A DNA stretch of 64,000 nt from Cognatishimia maritima (lineage in GTDB: Bacteria; Pseudomonadota; Alphaproteobacteria; Rhodobacterales; Rhodobacteraceae), in the NCBI RefSeq assembly GCF_900129685.1, contig NZ_FQWM01000001.1, forward strand, positions 496,001-560,000, read 5' to 3'. Shown here piece by piece: positions 7,740 through 16,173 of this stretch. Position numbers and translations under genes: made by a program. The stretch's first letter is position 1; each line of letters begins with the position of its first letter. The notes beneath the pieces were generated by a model, which had not been told where the DNA came from, searched no databases, and was given only the letters and a program-made list of their open reading frames with translations.

Positions 7740-8981
7740 ATGCCGATCACAAATTCAAACGCACACTATGGCAGTGTCGCGAAACTCTTTCACTGGCTCA
7801 CAGCACTGTTGATCTTAACAGCGCTCGTTCTGGGGATCGTGGCCCATAAGTGGCCTTACGAAAGCAATGACCAACTGGCGCTGAAAGCCGTTTTGTTTTC
7901 TGTTCACAAGACAGTCGGCATCTTGGCCTTTGCCACGGCGCTTTTTCGCATTCTCTGGGCTATCGCGCAACCCCGCCCGGCGCTGTTGAATGCCGAGAAG
8001 CGCGTAGAAGCCTTAGCGGCAGAAACGGCGCATTGGCTGCTTTATGGATCAATGCTGTTGGTCCCCCTGACCGGCTGGGTGCATCACGCGGCGACCCAAG
8101 GCTTTGCGCCGATCCTGCTGCCCATCGGCCAAGACCTGCCGTTTGTCCCAAAATCAGAGGCTGTGGCCGCAGTCGCGTCGGGCCTGCATTTTATTCTGGT
8201 CATCGTACTGGGGGCGACCATCCTTGCCCATGTGGGCGGCGCGCTAAAGCATTTCGTCATCGACAAGGACCAAACGCTGCAGCGCATGCTGCCCGGTAAA
8301 GCCGTTGTCTCAGATGCCTTGCCCCACCGGCGCACAGCGCAACCATTTGTCGCTGCACTCGTGATCTGGGCAGGTGCATTGGGCGTCGGCGGTTTTGCAG
8401 GCAGCTTTGGCGTTCATCACGCGCCGGGACCTGCACCAGAAACGGCACAACTGGCAGAGGTGACCTCTGAGTGGCAGGTCGTGGACGGGACATTGGGCCT
8501 GCAAGTCACGCAGTTTGGCGCGCCGGTTCAGGGTGTATTTAAGAACTGGACCGCCCAGATTTCATTTGACGAAGCCACAGCAGGCCAGCGACACGGCGAG
8601 GTGCAGGTAGAGGTGGCCATTGGTTCGCTGTCTTTAGGGTCGGTGACCCAGCAAGCCATGGGCGATGATTTCTTTGATGTGTCAAACTTTCCGACGGCGC
8701 GTTTCACAGCTGATATCCTGCGCAACACGTCACAGGACGCGCAGTATGTGGCCGAAGGCACACTGACCCTAAAGGGCTTCGCCGTCCCAGTCACCCTACC
8801 CTTCGCAATGCGGATCGCAGGCGACACGGCGGAAATGGCGGGACAGGTATCGCTTAACCGTTTGGATTTTGGCATCGGCGCAACGATGGAGGATGAAAAG
8901 AACCTCGGCTTTGGGGTCGAGATTAACGTTAATCTGACGGCCACCCGCGTGAACGTAAACGCGGATACGCCAAACAGCTAG
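7740..8981 (+). CDS. Cytochrome b561 - YceI fusion protein
   Basis: The 413-residue product joins two domains. Residues about 1-185 are a four-helix cytochrome b561 (dihaem, quinone-linked inner-membrane electron carrier), with histidines in HYGSVAKLFHW, SVHKTVG, VHHAA and LAHVGGALKHF as haem ligand candidates. A further hydrophobic segment (about 215-235) leads to a periplasmic YceI-like lipocalin domain (about 250-413) known to bind isoprenoid-type lipids. The start at 7740 has AGGAGG seven nt upstream. A free YceI gene lies convergent just downstream, so the pair may handle the same isoprenoid or quinone ligand; this is an inference. Confidence 0.88.
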   Translation: MPITNSNAHYGSVAKLFHWLTALLILTALVLGIVAHKWPYESNDQLALKAVLFSVHKTVGILAFATALFRILWAIAQPRPALLNAEKRVEALAAETAHWLLYGSMLLVPLTGWVHHAATQGFAPILLPIGQDLPFVPKSEAVAAVASGLHFILVIVLGATILAHVGGALKHFVIDKDQTLQRMLPGKAVVSDALPHRRTAQPFVAALVIWAGALGVGGFAGSFGVHHAPGPAPETAQLAEVTSEWQVVDGTLGLQVTQFGAPVQGVFKNWTAQISFDEATAGQRHGEVQVEVAIGSLSLGSVTQQAMGDDFFDVSNFPTARFTADILRNTSQDAQYVAEGTLTLKGFAVPVTLPFAMRIAGDTAEMAGQVSLNRLDFGIGATMEDEKNLGFGVEINVNLTATRVNVNADTPNS

Positions 8982-9000
8982 CAAGAAGCCCAACAAAAAA

Positions 9001-9026
9001 AGACCCGCAGATTTCTCTGCGGGTCT
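9001..9026. terminator. Bidirectional terminator between b561-YceI fusion and yceI-like gene
   Basis: A perfect 10-bp stem AGACCCGCAG / CTGCGGGTCT with a 6-nt loop is flanked by a run of A on the left and TTTT on the right. It therefore serves both convergent genes. Confidence 0.88.
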
Positions 9027-9048
9027 TTTCATATATAGAAGTCAGCGC

Positions 9049-9633
9049 TTAGCTGGCTTGATCGTCCGCCTTTGAGGCTTCGATCGAGATCATCACCGAA
9101 ACTTCATCGCTGACGAATGGCGCAAACATGCCGAGGTTGAAGTCAGAACGCACCAAGGTGGTCGTCGCATCAAAGCCGGCCCAAGGTTTGCCTTCCATCG
9201 GGTGATCGCCCAGTTGGTTCAGCTTGGCATCCAGCACAATGGACTTGGTGACATCATTCAATGTCAGATCGCCCGTGATCAGCGCGGTGTTGTCGCCTGT
9301 AACTTCGATGCCGCTCGACACGAATGTCACCATCTCATCTTCGGTCGCGCCGAAGAAGTCAGCGGACATGAAGTGGCCAAAGCGCGCTTCCCAGCCGGTC
9401 AGCATGGTGGTGACAGGGAAAGACACCTGAACGGACGAGTCCGCGGGGTTCTCTTGATCAAACTGGATCTCTCCGCCAAAGCCAGAGAACATGCCGTAGG
9501 TGGTGGAATAGCCAAGGTGCTCATACGAGAACACGATCTGGCTGTGGCTGTTGTCCAGAACGTAGGTATCGGCATCAGCCTGTGCGAATGTCGCCGCAGA
9601 GATCAGACCTGCAGCAAGAATAAGGGATTTCAT
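9049..9633 (-). CDS. Periplasmic YceI-family protein
   Basis: A 194-residue protein with a signal peptide (MKSLILAAGLISAATFAQA, cleavage near residue 19-20) and one YceI domain starting at YVLDNSHSQIVFSYEHLG. YceI proteins are periplasmic lipocalin-like barrels that bind long polyisoprenoid or quinone-like molecules. An ACGGAGC stretch lies before the start. It is convergent with the b561-YceI fusion and about 600 bp from the small membrane-protein gene on the same strand. Confidence 0.9.
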   Translation of the reverse strand: MKSLILAAGLISAATFAQADADTYVLDNSHSQIVFSYEHLGYSTTYGMFSGFGGEIQFDQENPADSSVQVSFPVTTMLTGWEARFGHFMSADFFGATEDEMVTFVSSGIEVTGDNTALITGDLTLNDVTKSIVLDAKLNQLGDHPMEGKPWAGFDATTTLVRSDFNLGMFAPFVSDEVSVMISIEASKADDQAS

Positions 9634-9751
9634 GGATTTGCTCCGTTACGTGTTACACGCAACAGAAATTGAGGAGTCGGTGGAATCTATCAATTCAGCG
9701 CGGTCCAACAGGACCTGTGCAATGTTGCACAGCGATTTAGGCTTGTGGCTG

Positions 9752-10228
9752 CTAGGCAGCTGCCTCAAGCCTTAGCATCTCGGAAATCAACTGCCCACGC
9801 GCTTTGGATTTGACGTGCATTTTTAGAACCGTCTGCGACTGCTGATCGCGGATCGCGGCCTTGTTGCCATCCAATGTCAACACGCTGCCCCGTGGGGCAA
9901 TGCGTTCAATCAATAGACCTGCGTTGTTTTCCGCAATACGGTCGGTCGCCATCTTCCATTCTTCTGTGCGGCGATCAAAAACCAGTTCAACCGGTTCAAC
10001 CTCGCCGCCAATGCTGGCCACTAGGTAGCCCGTGGCCAAGAGAATGCCGCCAAGGATGGGTTTCATCAGGTCCATCGCCTCGACATCAAATCCTGGCAGG
10101 ATGAGAATGCAAACACCCGCAATGCAGAACAAGGCGCCAAATAAGATCGCGCAGCCCCGTTTCACCGCGTCAAACGCGGCCTCGATCCAGTGGATATCGT
10201 CCTTGGGTGTGACTTCGATCACTGTCAT
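9752..10228 (-). CDS. Hypothetical protein with two membrane segments
   Basis: The product (158 residues from the ATG at 10228) is not a family I recognise. It has two hydrophobic segments (about residues 22-44 and 54-72, the second LMKPILGGILLATGYLVASIGG). A soluble C-terminal part rich in charged residues ends MHVKSKARGQLISEMLRLEAAA in two pieces. A longer frame to 10339 exists, but the shorter start gives a normal membrane topology; neither has a strong ribosome site. It is divergent from rpsF. Confidence 0.6.
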   Translation of the reverse strand: MTVIEVTPKDDIHWIEAAFDAVKRGCAILFGALFCIAGVCILILPGFDVEAMDLMKPILGGILLATGYLVASIGGEVEPVELVFDRRTEEWKMATDRIAENNAGLLIERIAPRGSVLTLDGNKAAIRDQQSQTVLKMHVKSKARGQLISEMLRLEAAA

Positions 10229-10342
10229 AGGAGTGCTCTTGCAAACTGTGCCCAATCCAAATCTGCCGCCCGAAAGCGGCACAAATACGGCAAGACGCCC
10301 TGAACTGTGGCGGAAACGGTTTGTTTCGCAAGTCAACAAGGG

Positions 10343-10370
10343 TTGCTTAACACGCCAAACTCGCTATACA
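10343..10370 (+). promoter_or_regulatory. Candidate promoter of the rpsF-rpsR-rplI operon
   Basis: TTGCTT (10343-10348) and TATACA (10365-10370) stand 16 nt apart, about 110 nt before the rpsF start. The resulting leader is long enough to hold an S6:S18 autoregulatory structure, but I could not confirm one. Confidence 0.45.
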
Positions 10371-10480
10371 GCGCCATCCTTTTTGCAAATATCTAGAACC
10401 GCGCAGTCTCTCGTGGGTGAGGCGCAAAAAGGGTTCATGCCTCGCTCTTTGAAATGCGCTTGAAATGAACTGGAGTTCAC

Positions 10481-10837
10481 ATGCCTTTGTATGAGCATGT
10501 TTTCATCTCGCGTCAGGACCTGTCCAACACGCAAGCTGAAGGTCTTATCGAACATTTTGGTTCCGTACTCTCCGACAACGGCGGTTCGCTGGTCGAGTCT
10601 GAGTACTGGGGTGTCAAAACGATGGCCTACAAAATCAACAAGAACCGCAAAGGCCACTACGCCTTCCTGAAGACCGACGCGTCTGCGGCGGCGATTCAAG
10701 AAATGGAGCGCCTGATGCGTTTGCATGACGATGTTATGCGGGTTCTGACCATCAAAGTTGACGAACATGCGGAAGGTCCGTCTGTTCAGATGCAAAAACG
10801 TGACGATCGCGGCGACCGCCGTGAGCGCCGCAACTGA
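10481..10837 (+). CDS. rpsF: 30S ribosomal protein S6
   Basis: S6 binds 16S rRNA together with S18 at the small-subunit platform. The 118-residue protein starts MPLYEHVFISRQDLS and contains the typical YWGVKTMAYKINKNRKGHY stretch. The C-terminal tail is charged (KRDDRGDRRERRN). GGAG lies 6-9 nt before the ATG. It is the first gene of rpsF-rpsR-rplI, the standard bacterial order. Confidence 0.98.
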   Translation: MPLYEHVFISRQDLSNTQAEGLIEHFGSVLSDNGGSLVESEYWGVKTMAYKINKNRKGHYAFLKTDASAAAIQEMERLMRLHDDVMRVLTIKVDEHAEGPSVQMQKRDDRGDRRERRN

Positions 10838-10862
10838 TAGCGTGAAGAAAGGACTGTAAGTT

Positions 10863-11090
10863 ATGGCTGCAAAACCATTTTTCCGCCGTCGTAAGGTCTG
10901 CCCATTCTCTGGTGAGAATGCGCCAAAGATCGACTATAAAGACACGAAACTGCTGCAACGCTACATCTCTGAGCGCGGCAAGATCGTTCCATCCCGCATC
11001 ACTGCGGTTTCCGCGAAAAAACAGCGTGAGCTGGCCCGTGCAATCAAACGCGCGCGCTTCCTCGCTCTGCTGCCTTACGCCGTGAAATAA
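10863..11090 (+). CDS. rpsR: 30S ribosomal protein S18
   Basis: The 75-residue basic protein carries the S18 signature ([48 protein letters not shown]). S18 pairs with S6 on the 30S platform. It is 25 nt after rpsF and 12 nt before rplI, in one operon. Confidence 0.98.
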   Translation: MAAKPFFRRRKVCPFSGENAPKIDYKDTKLLQRYISERGKIVPSRITAVSAKKQRELARAIKRARFLALLPYAVK

Positions 11091-11102
11091 GGAGATACTG
11101 AT

Positions 11103-11717
11103 ATGCAAGTTATCCTTCTTGAGCGCGTGGCCAAACTGGGCCAGATGGGCGAAGTCGTTGACGTGAAGCCGGGCTTTGCTCGTAACTTCCTGCTGCCACA
11201 GGGCAAGGCGCTGACCGCGTCTGCGTCCAACGTTGCGCAGTTTGAAGAGCAGAAAGCACAGCTGGAAGCACGCAACCTGGAAACCAAAAAAGAAGCAGAC
11301 GCTCTTGGCGAAAAGCTGGCTGGCCAGCAATTTATCGTGATTCGTTCTGCGTCTGATGCTGGTGCACTTTATGGCTCTGTCACCCCGCGTGACGCAGCAG
11401 AAGTTGCGACCGAAGCGGGCTTCTCTGTTGACCGCAAGCAAGTTGCTTTGATCGCACCGATCAAAGAACTGGGCCTGCACAACGTCGAAGTGCGTCTGCA
11501 CCCAGAAGTCACTGTGGAAATCGAGCTGAACGTTGCACGTTCGCAAGAAGAAGCAGAGCTGCAAGCGTCTGGTAAATCCATTCAGGATCTGGCCGCCGAA
11601 GCTGAAGCTGAAGCTGAATTCGAAATCGCCGAACTGTTCGACGATATCGGGTCCGCCGCCGCTGACGACGACAACCTGGTCGAAGATGCACCTGCCGCAG
11701 AGGCCGAAGAAGACTAA
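11103..11717 (+). CDS. rplI: 50S ribosomal protein L9 with acidic C-terminal extension
   Basis: L9 binds 23S rRNA near the L1 stalk and helps to maintain reading frame. The N-terminal signature is complete ([32 protein letters not shown] in two halves). The 204 residues exceed the usual 147-150. The additional 50 or so residues after the C-terminal domain are Ala/Glu/Asp-rich ([21 protein letters not shown] and following). Such acidic tails occur in alphaproteobacterial L9; the function is not known to me. Confidence 0.97.
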   Translation: MQVILLERVAKLGQMGEVVDVKPGFARNFLLPQGKALTASASNVAQFEEQKAQLEARNLETKKEADALGEKLAGQQFIVIRSASDAGALYGSVTPRDAAEVATEAGFSVDRKQVALIAPIKELGLHNVEVRLHPEVTVEIELNVARSQEEAELQASGKSIQDLAAEAEAEAEFEIAELFDDIGSAAADDDNLVEDAPAAEAEED

Positions 11718-11793
11718 GCGTCTTTTGTTCCGGTAAAATATTCCGGCAAGAAATCAAATGTCGCGCCTACGGGCGCGGCGTTTCATGCAAGCC

Positions 11794-11814
11794 AATGCTG
11801 AATAAATCAGCATT
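11794..11814. promoter_or_regulatory. Inverted repeat upstream of the quorum-sensing cassette
   Basis: AATGCTGA and TCAGCATT are perfect 8-bp arms around a 5-nt loop, 77 nt after rplI and 132 nt before the Cro/CI-type regulator. It lacks a T-run, so an operator is as likely as a weak terminator. Another GC hairpin lies at about 11761-11781 and could end the ribosomal operon. Confidence 0.4.
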
Positions 11815-11946
11815 CTAACAACTTTTAGGCGAAGAATTTGCCCTGACGCCGTATTTAAGGCAGAAAGGTTTGCGTAGGTGTCGCCCTATGGTGGTTCATT
11901 TGATGACCCACCGTGTAATAGTAGTAGTTAGAACCACAGGTGAAGT

Positions 11947-12348
11947 ATGAACAAGATCGACGTCCTGGTTGGCAAACGGATCCGAGCGCGTCGCCACGCG
12001 ATGGGGATCAGCCAGTCTGAACTCGGAGACGCTATCGGCGTCAAATTCCAACAAATTCAAAAATACGAAACCGGTGCAAACCGGGTCAGCGCATCGCGCC
12101 TTTGGGCGGTGGCTGAAAAGCTGGGTGTCGACGTTGTCTACTTTTTCGAAGGTATCAAGCGGTCTGATGGCACGGATGATGTTGCAGCCGATCCAATTGA
12201 TAATATGGAGTTCCTGTCTGATCGCGATGCGATTGAAATGATGGAACTTTATCGCAAGCTGCCCAATAGCCAACGCAGTGCCGTTCTGGCCTTCATGCGG
12301 TCGATGGTGATGGAATCTCACCACAATCTAAGCGTCGCGAATTCCTGA
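11947..12348 (+). CDS. Cro/CI-type HTH regulator (PraR-like)
   Basis: The 133-residue protein has an N-terminal Cro/CI helix-turn-helix (about residues 8-65: VGKRIRARRHAMGISQSELG, then FQQIQKYETGANRVSASRLW). A C-terminal part ends in a conserved helix (LPNSQRSAVLAFMRSM). This architecture matches the alphaproteobacterial PraR group; in Rhizobium leguminosarum PraR represses quorum-sensing genes. It lies 42 nt before luxR on the same strand, which fits a local controller of this signalling cassette. AGGTGAAG precedes the ATG. Confidence 0.85.
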   Translation: MNKIDVLVGKRIRARRHAMGISQSELGDAIGVKFQQIQKYETGANRVSASRLWAVAEKLGVDVVYFFEGIKRSDGTDDVAADPIDNMEFLSDRDAIEMMELYRKLPNSQRSAVLAFMRSMVMESHHNLSVANS

Positions 12349-12390
12349 TCACGGCGCACCCCGCGCAGGGCGCGGCTTGGGAGGGACAAT

Positions 12391-13092
12391 TTGGATCTGT
12401 ACAGCCTGCATGACGCACCGCGATCTGAAGAGCTTTACGCGAGTTATCTTAACGACGTCTGCAGTTCCCTTGGATTTGATGATGCGGCCTATGCTGGGAT
12501 CAACCCGGTTGGCGGCACGATGCATGCCTATGTGACCTACCGCGAAGACTGGCAACACCACTACTTGCACCGAGGGTTACAGAACCTAGATCCGACCATC
12601 CATTCTGCCATGCACAGCGTTGCGCCGGTGGATTGGTCACGCCTGAAACGCACCAAAGACTTCAAACGCATCTTCAGCGACGCCCACGACTTTGGCATCA
12701 GTGAACGCGGTATTACAATACCAGTGCGTGGCCCCTACGGCGAATTCGGCATGCTAAGCGTGACGCGCAATTGCGACGATGGTGAATGGAAAAAGCATCG
12801 GCGCAACGTGATTGCTGACCTGCAAAGTGTCGCTGCCCATGTGCATGATCACGTCATGTCCTCGGCCCCGATTTCACGTTTTTTGCATCATCCGCAACTG
12901 TCCGATCGCGAGTTGGAAATCCTGCAATGGATTGCGGCCGGTAAGTCTCAGCAGGACATCGCGGATATCATCAATATCTCAAACCGCACGGTCGAAGTGC
13001 ATCTGCGTTCTGCGCGGACAAAACTTTTCGCGTTAACGACGGCACAGGCTGTTGGCCGGGCGATTGGGATGTCATTGATCTACCCCAGCTAG
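12391..13092 (+). CDS. luxR: LuxR-family acyl-homoserine-lactone receptor and transcription factor
   Basis: The 233-residue protein has an N-terminal autoinducer-binding domain and a C-terminal GerE-type HTH (about 168-230: LSDRELEILQWIAAGKSQQD, ISNRTVEVHLRSARTKL). All ligand-pocket residues known from TraR are present with identical spacing: Trp54, Tyr58, Asp67 and Trp82 (TraR 57, 61, 70, 85). It should therefore bind an acyl-homoserine lactone. The start is TTG at 12391, with GGAGGG just upstream. It precedes luxI by 193 nt; which signal chain it prefers cannot be read from sequence. Confidence 0.93.
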   Translation: MDLYSLHDAPRSEELYASYLNDVCSSLGFDDAAYAGINPVGGTMHAYVTYREDWQHHYLHRGLQNLDPTIHSAMHSVAPVDWSRLKRTKDFKRIFSDAHDFGISERGITIPVRGPYGEFGMLSVTRNCDDGEWKKHRRNVIADLQSVAAHVHDHVMSSAPISRFLHHPQLSDRELEILQWIAAGKSQQDIADIINISNRTVEVHLRSARTKLFALTTAQAVGRAIGMSLIYPS

Positions 13093-13229
13093 TTTAAGCT
13101 GGCAAACCCACGCTAAATAACTGTTATTGAACAGAATAATTCCACTGCCCCGACTACTCTCGGTGATCGGGCGCGCGATTCTGCGCGATTGGGTTCTGCA
13201 ATGCAACTACGGGATTCCCCTAATAGCTA

Positions 13230-13246
13230 AAACTTTCTGAAAGTTT
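13230..13246. promoter_or_regulatory. Candidate lux box upstream of luxI
   Basis: AAACTTTC and GAAAGTTT form 8-bp inverted arms around one base. The centre is about 48 nt before the luxI ATG, where a LuxR dimer would activate luxI. A second, weaker inverted repeat CTGTT-4-AACAG lies at 13131-13144. Confidence 0.55.
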
Positions 13247-13285
13247 GAACGTTAACCACGATCAATCGCTAGGATGGGGAAAGAT

Positions 13286-14206
13286 ATGATCATTACAATC
13301 GACGGACTGAACAAAGATCAGTTCCAGCCCTTGCTGGAAGACATGTTCCGGCTCCGCGCCCGTGTGTTTGCGGGACGTTTGGGCTGGGACGTGACTATTG
13401 AAAACGACATGGAGATCGATCAATTCGATCACATGGACCCAAGCTACGTCGTGGGCGTGGATGACAATATGAACGTCATCTCTTGCGCACGTGTGTTGCA
13501 GACCACCGGGCCGCATATGCTGTCTGACGTCTTTAGCGCTATCCTGTGCGGCCAAGCACCAGTACGCAGCCCAAACATTTGGGAATCCACGCGGTTTTGC
13601 GTCGATACCCAGCGGCTGAAGGGCGAAAAAAGCAAGCATACGGTATCCACAGCGACCTGCGAACTGATGCTGGGCATCTTGGAATATGCGCAGGACAGCG
13701 GGATCACCGACATCATCACGGTGATTGATCCGATCATGGATCGTGTGCTGAAACGTTCAAACAACGCGCCGCACGGCTATGTTGGGGAGACTGTCCCGAT
13801 GGGCAAAGTCAAAGCGCTGGCCGCGCTTTTGGATTGCACCGATGAACGCATCGCAAATGTGCGTGAATTCGCGGGTATCAAAGGCGATATTTTCTTATCC
13901 GAGGAAGAAGCTATGAAGCGGCTGGAATTGAAGGAAATCGCGCAGGAAATGTGCCTCGCGGCTTTGCCAGACAATGAGATGGACCTTGAAGCGATCTCTA
14001 AACCCGGCGCCAGCCTGACAGACCTTCGCGAATACTGCTTTGATCAATTGGCCAAGGCCAGCACGGACAAAGAAATGTCTGCCGCCGTCGCGCTGATGGA
14101 GATGCTGTCAGATCGGATTGGCACCGACGATGCGCAAGAACTGCAGCGTCTCTCAGATCGTGCCAAAATCACAGGGCGAGACAAGAACACGATCCGCTCT
14201 GCCTAA
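13286..14206 (+). CDS. luxI: LuxI-family acyl-homoserine-lactone synthase with about 100-residue C-terminal extension
   Basis: LuxI enzymes make N-acyl-homoserine lactones from S-adenosylmethionine and acyl-ACP. Counted from the ATG at 13286 (GGGGA five nt upstream), the invariant residues fall on canonical numbers: Arg24, Phe28, Trp34, Asp45, Asp48, Arg69, Glu100, Arg103. A start 12 nt upstream has a weaker ribosome site. The protein has 306 residues, while LuxI proteins usually have 190-230. From about residue 200 a helical, Glu/Leu/Ala-rich tail without recognised domain follows. The neighbouring luxR and PraR-like genes form the regulatory partners. Confidence 0.93.
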   Translation: MIITIDGLNKDQFQPLLEDMFRLRARVFAGRLGWDVTIENDMEIDQFDHMDPSYVVGVDDNMNVISCARVLQTTGPHMLSDVFSAILCGQAPVRSPNIWESTRFCVDTQRLKGEKSKHTVSTATCELMLGILEYAQDSGITDIITVIDPIMDRVLKRSNNAPHGYVGETVPMGKVKALAALLDCTDERIANVREFAGIKGDIFLSEEEAMKRLELKEIAQEMCLAALPDNEMDLEAISKPGASLTDLREYCFDQLAKASTDKEMSAAVALMEMLSDRIGTDDAQELQRLSDRAKITGRDKNTIRSA

Positions 14207-14384
14207 GGGCGCAGATCGGCGATCCTTGGATCGTCCGCTGGTTTGCTGAAATGCAGCAGCGCCTAGGCACTGAAAGTCTTGCGCGGAGCCGCCTCCTCAT
14301 CCCCCTTGGCGGCGCGGGCAGGACGATCTTCCTTGTCCACGGTTGTTATGGCGACTGCAACATTCAGACCTGAGCGAAACAAAA

Positions 14385-14409
14385 AAGGGCTGCCCACTGG
14401 GCAACCCTT
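14385..14409 (-). terminator. Intrinsic terminator of tig
   Basis: On the minus strand AAGGGTTGCCC / GGGCAGCCCTT forms a stem with a short loop and is followed by TTTTTTG. It lies 24 nt after the tig stop codon. Confidence 0.85.
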
Positions 14410-14433
14410 TCTAGGTCGATTGACCTAAAAGAC

Positions 14434-15768
14434 TTATTCGTCTTCCAGCGCCTCAACGGCTTTTTCCAAATCAGCCTTGCTGATTTCTTTTTCAGAGACC
14501 TGAGCCAGTTCGAACACGTAGTCGACAACCTTGTCTTCGAACAGTGGCGCACGCAGTTGCTGCTGCATCTGTGCGTTTTGCTGAACGAATGCAAAGAATT
14601 GACGCTCTTGACCAGGATACTGACGCGCTTGGTTCATGATCGCTTGGGTCATTTCTGCATCGGTCACTTCGACCTCTGCTTTCTGACCTAGTTCCGCCAA
14701 AAGCAGGCCGAGACGCACGCGGCGCTCTGCCAGTTTGTTGTGCTCGTCAGTCGGGGTGATCTCTGGGTGATCGTGGCCCTCAACTTCTGGGTTTTCTTCG
14801 TGCCACAGTTGGTGCGCGATCTGACCAGCTTCGGCTTCAACCAAAGACGGTGGCAGGTCGAAGGACACCAGTTTGTCCAGTGCATCCAGCAGCGCGCGTT
14901 TCTGAACCTGACGGGACGCACCCGCGTATTCAGCTTCCAGACGCTCTGCGATCTGACCTTTCAGCGCGGCGAGGTCTTCGGCACCGAATTTCTTGGCCAG
15001 CTCGTCGTCGATCTCTGCTGCAACAGGTTCTTTGACCTCTTTGATGGTGCAAGAGAAGACAGCTTCTTTGCCGGCCAGATGATCGGCTTGGTAGTCTTCT
15101 GGGAAAGAGACGGTGACGTCTTTTTCTTCTTCGGCTTTCACGCCAACGAGTTGCTCTTCAAAGCCAGGGATGAACTGACCGGAGCCCAGAACCAGTGGGA
15201 AATCTTCGCCCGCGCCGCCATCAAAGGCTTCGCCGTCGATTTTGCCCACGAAATCCATAACGACCTGGTCGCCGTCTTTCGCTTTGGAACCTTTTTTGCG
15301 GGATTTGAAATCCTGCGCGGTTTCCGCGAGGTTTGCCAGCGCTTCGTCAACGTCGGCGTCCTGCGCTTTGACAACCAGCTTCTCCAGAGAGATCGACTTC
15401 AGGTCAACGTCTGGAATTTCTGGCAGAGCTTCGTAAGACATTTCGACATTCACGTCGTCGCCTTCTTTCCACTCTTCGCCGTTTTTCATTTCGACTTTTG
15501 GCTGCAATGCAGGACGGTCGCCGCTGTCTTCAAAGTGCTTGTTCATCGCACCGTCAACGGCTTCTTGCATCGCTTCACCCAACAGACGCTGACCGAATTG
15601 CTTTTTCAGCAGGGCCATAGGCACCTTGCCTTTGCGGAAACCTTTCATTTCGATTTCCGGCTGTGCTTCAACCAGCTTTTCGTTGACTTTTTCGTCCAGC
15701 TCCGCGGCGGTGACAACGATATCGTAACCGCGCTTCAGGCCTTCATTCAGGGTCTCGGTGACCTGCAT
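14434..15768 (-). CDS. tig: Trigger factor, ribosome-bound chaperone and prolyl isomerase
   Basis: Trigger factor docks at the ribosomal exit tunnel and folds nascent chains. The 444-residue product (start 15768, AAGGA upstream) shows the three-part layout: ribosome-binding N-terminal domain with [17 protein letters not shown] (signature around residues 44-60), an FKBP-type PPIase domain (about 155-240, [18 protein letters not shown]) and a long helical C-terminal arm. The C-terminal end is acidic. The gene is monocistronic by its own terminator and promoter-like upstream element. Confidence 0.97.
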   Translation of the reverse strand: MQVTETLNEGLKRGYDIVVTAAELDEKVNEKLVEAQPEIEMKGFRKGKVPMALLKKQFGQRLLGEAMQEAVDGAMNKHFEDSGDRPALQPKVEMKNGEEWKEGDDVNVEMSYEALPEIPDVDLKSISLEKLVVKAQDADVDEALANLAETAQDFKSRKKGSKAKDGDQVVMDFVGKIDGEAFDGGAGEDFPLVLGSGQFIPGFEEQLVGVKAEEEKDVTVSFPEDYQADHLAGKEAVFSCTIKEVKEPVAAEIDDELAKKFGAEDLAALKGQIAERLEAEYAGASRQVQKRALLDALDKLVSFDLPPSLVEAEAGQIAHQLWHEENPEVEGHDHPEITPTDEHNKLAERRVRLGLLLAELGQKAEVEVTDAEMTQAIMNQARQYPGQERQFFAFVQQNAQMQQQLRAPLFEDKVVDYVFELAQVSEKEISKADLEKAVEALEDE

Positions 15769-15814
15769 TGTGGCATCCTTCTTCAAGTGGGGCGGGTTTG
15801 ATCGCCGCAGCCTA

Positions 15815-15843
15815 ATAAATCAGTGGCCCTAATAGGGCGTCAA
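15815..15843 (-). promoter_or_regulatory. Candidate tig promoter with embedded palindrome
   Basis: On the minus strand TTGACG (15843-15838) is followed after 17 nt by ATTTAT. Between them lies the palindrome GCCCTA-A-TAGGGC (15826-15838). The core CCTATTAGG also overlaps the -35 element of the acpP promoter. Confidence 0.35.
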
Positions 15844-16006
15844 AGCCATCGGCGCAAGGCGAATGTGGCGTGGAAATGCGCCTGAAACGGCTTTCCGCCT
15901 AGTTCAACTTAACCCATCGGCGCAGGGTCAGTATTGACAGAGTAGACAAGGCCTCAAGTAGCCGAAGGCGGTAGGCCACTAACAAAATCTTTGATTTTGT
16001 GAATGA

Positions 16007-16091
16007 TGGTGCGGGTGGAGGGACTTGAACCCCCACGCCTCGCGGCGCCAGAACCTAAATCTGGTGCGTCTACCAATTTCGCCACACCCGC
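16007..16091 (-). tRNA. tRNA-Leu (anticodon UAG)
   Basis: The 85-nt minus-strand sequence folds as a class II tRNA. Acceptor stem GCGGGTG/CACCCGC, anticodon stem CCAGA/TCTGG with loop TTTAGGT (anticodon TAG), a long variable arm (CGCCGCGAGGCG) and the T-arm GGGTTCAAGTCCCTC are all present. A discriminator A and the CCA end are encoded. It lies between tig and the NAD(P)HX repair gene. Confidence 0.97.
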
Positions 16092-16173
16092 AACCTGTGG
16101 AAACGACTCTCTGGCCGTTTCGTCCGGCGTTCCTAGCAAAGGTCACAATCGGATGTAAGAGGAAAAATGCAGC

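Noticed and set aside
10752-11564. A 270-residue frame opposite rpsR and rplI
   Set aside because: It is antisense to two certain ribosomal protein genes, with Phe/Cys/His-rich composition typical of shadow frames.
14740-15801. A 353-residue frame opposite tig
   Set aside because: It is a shadow of trigger factor; very Phe/Gln-rich, with no start signal.
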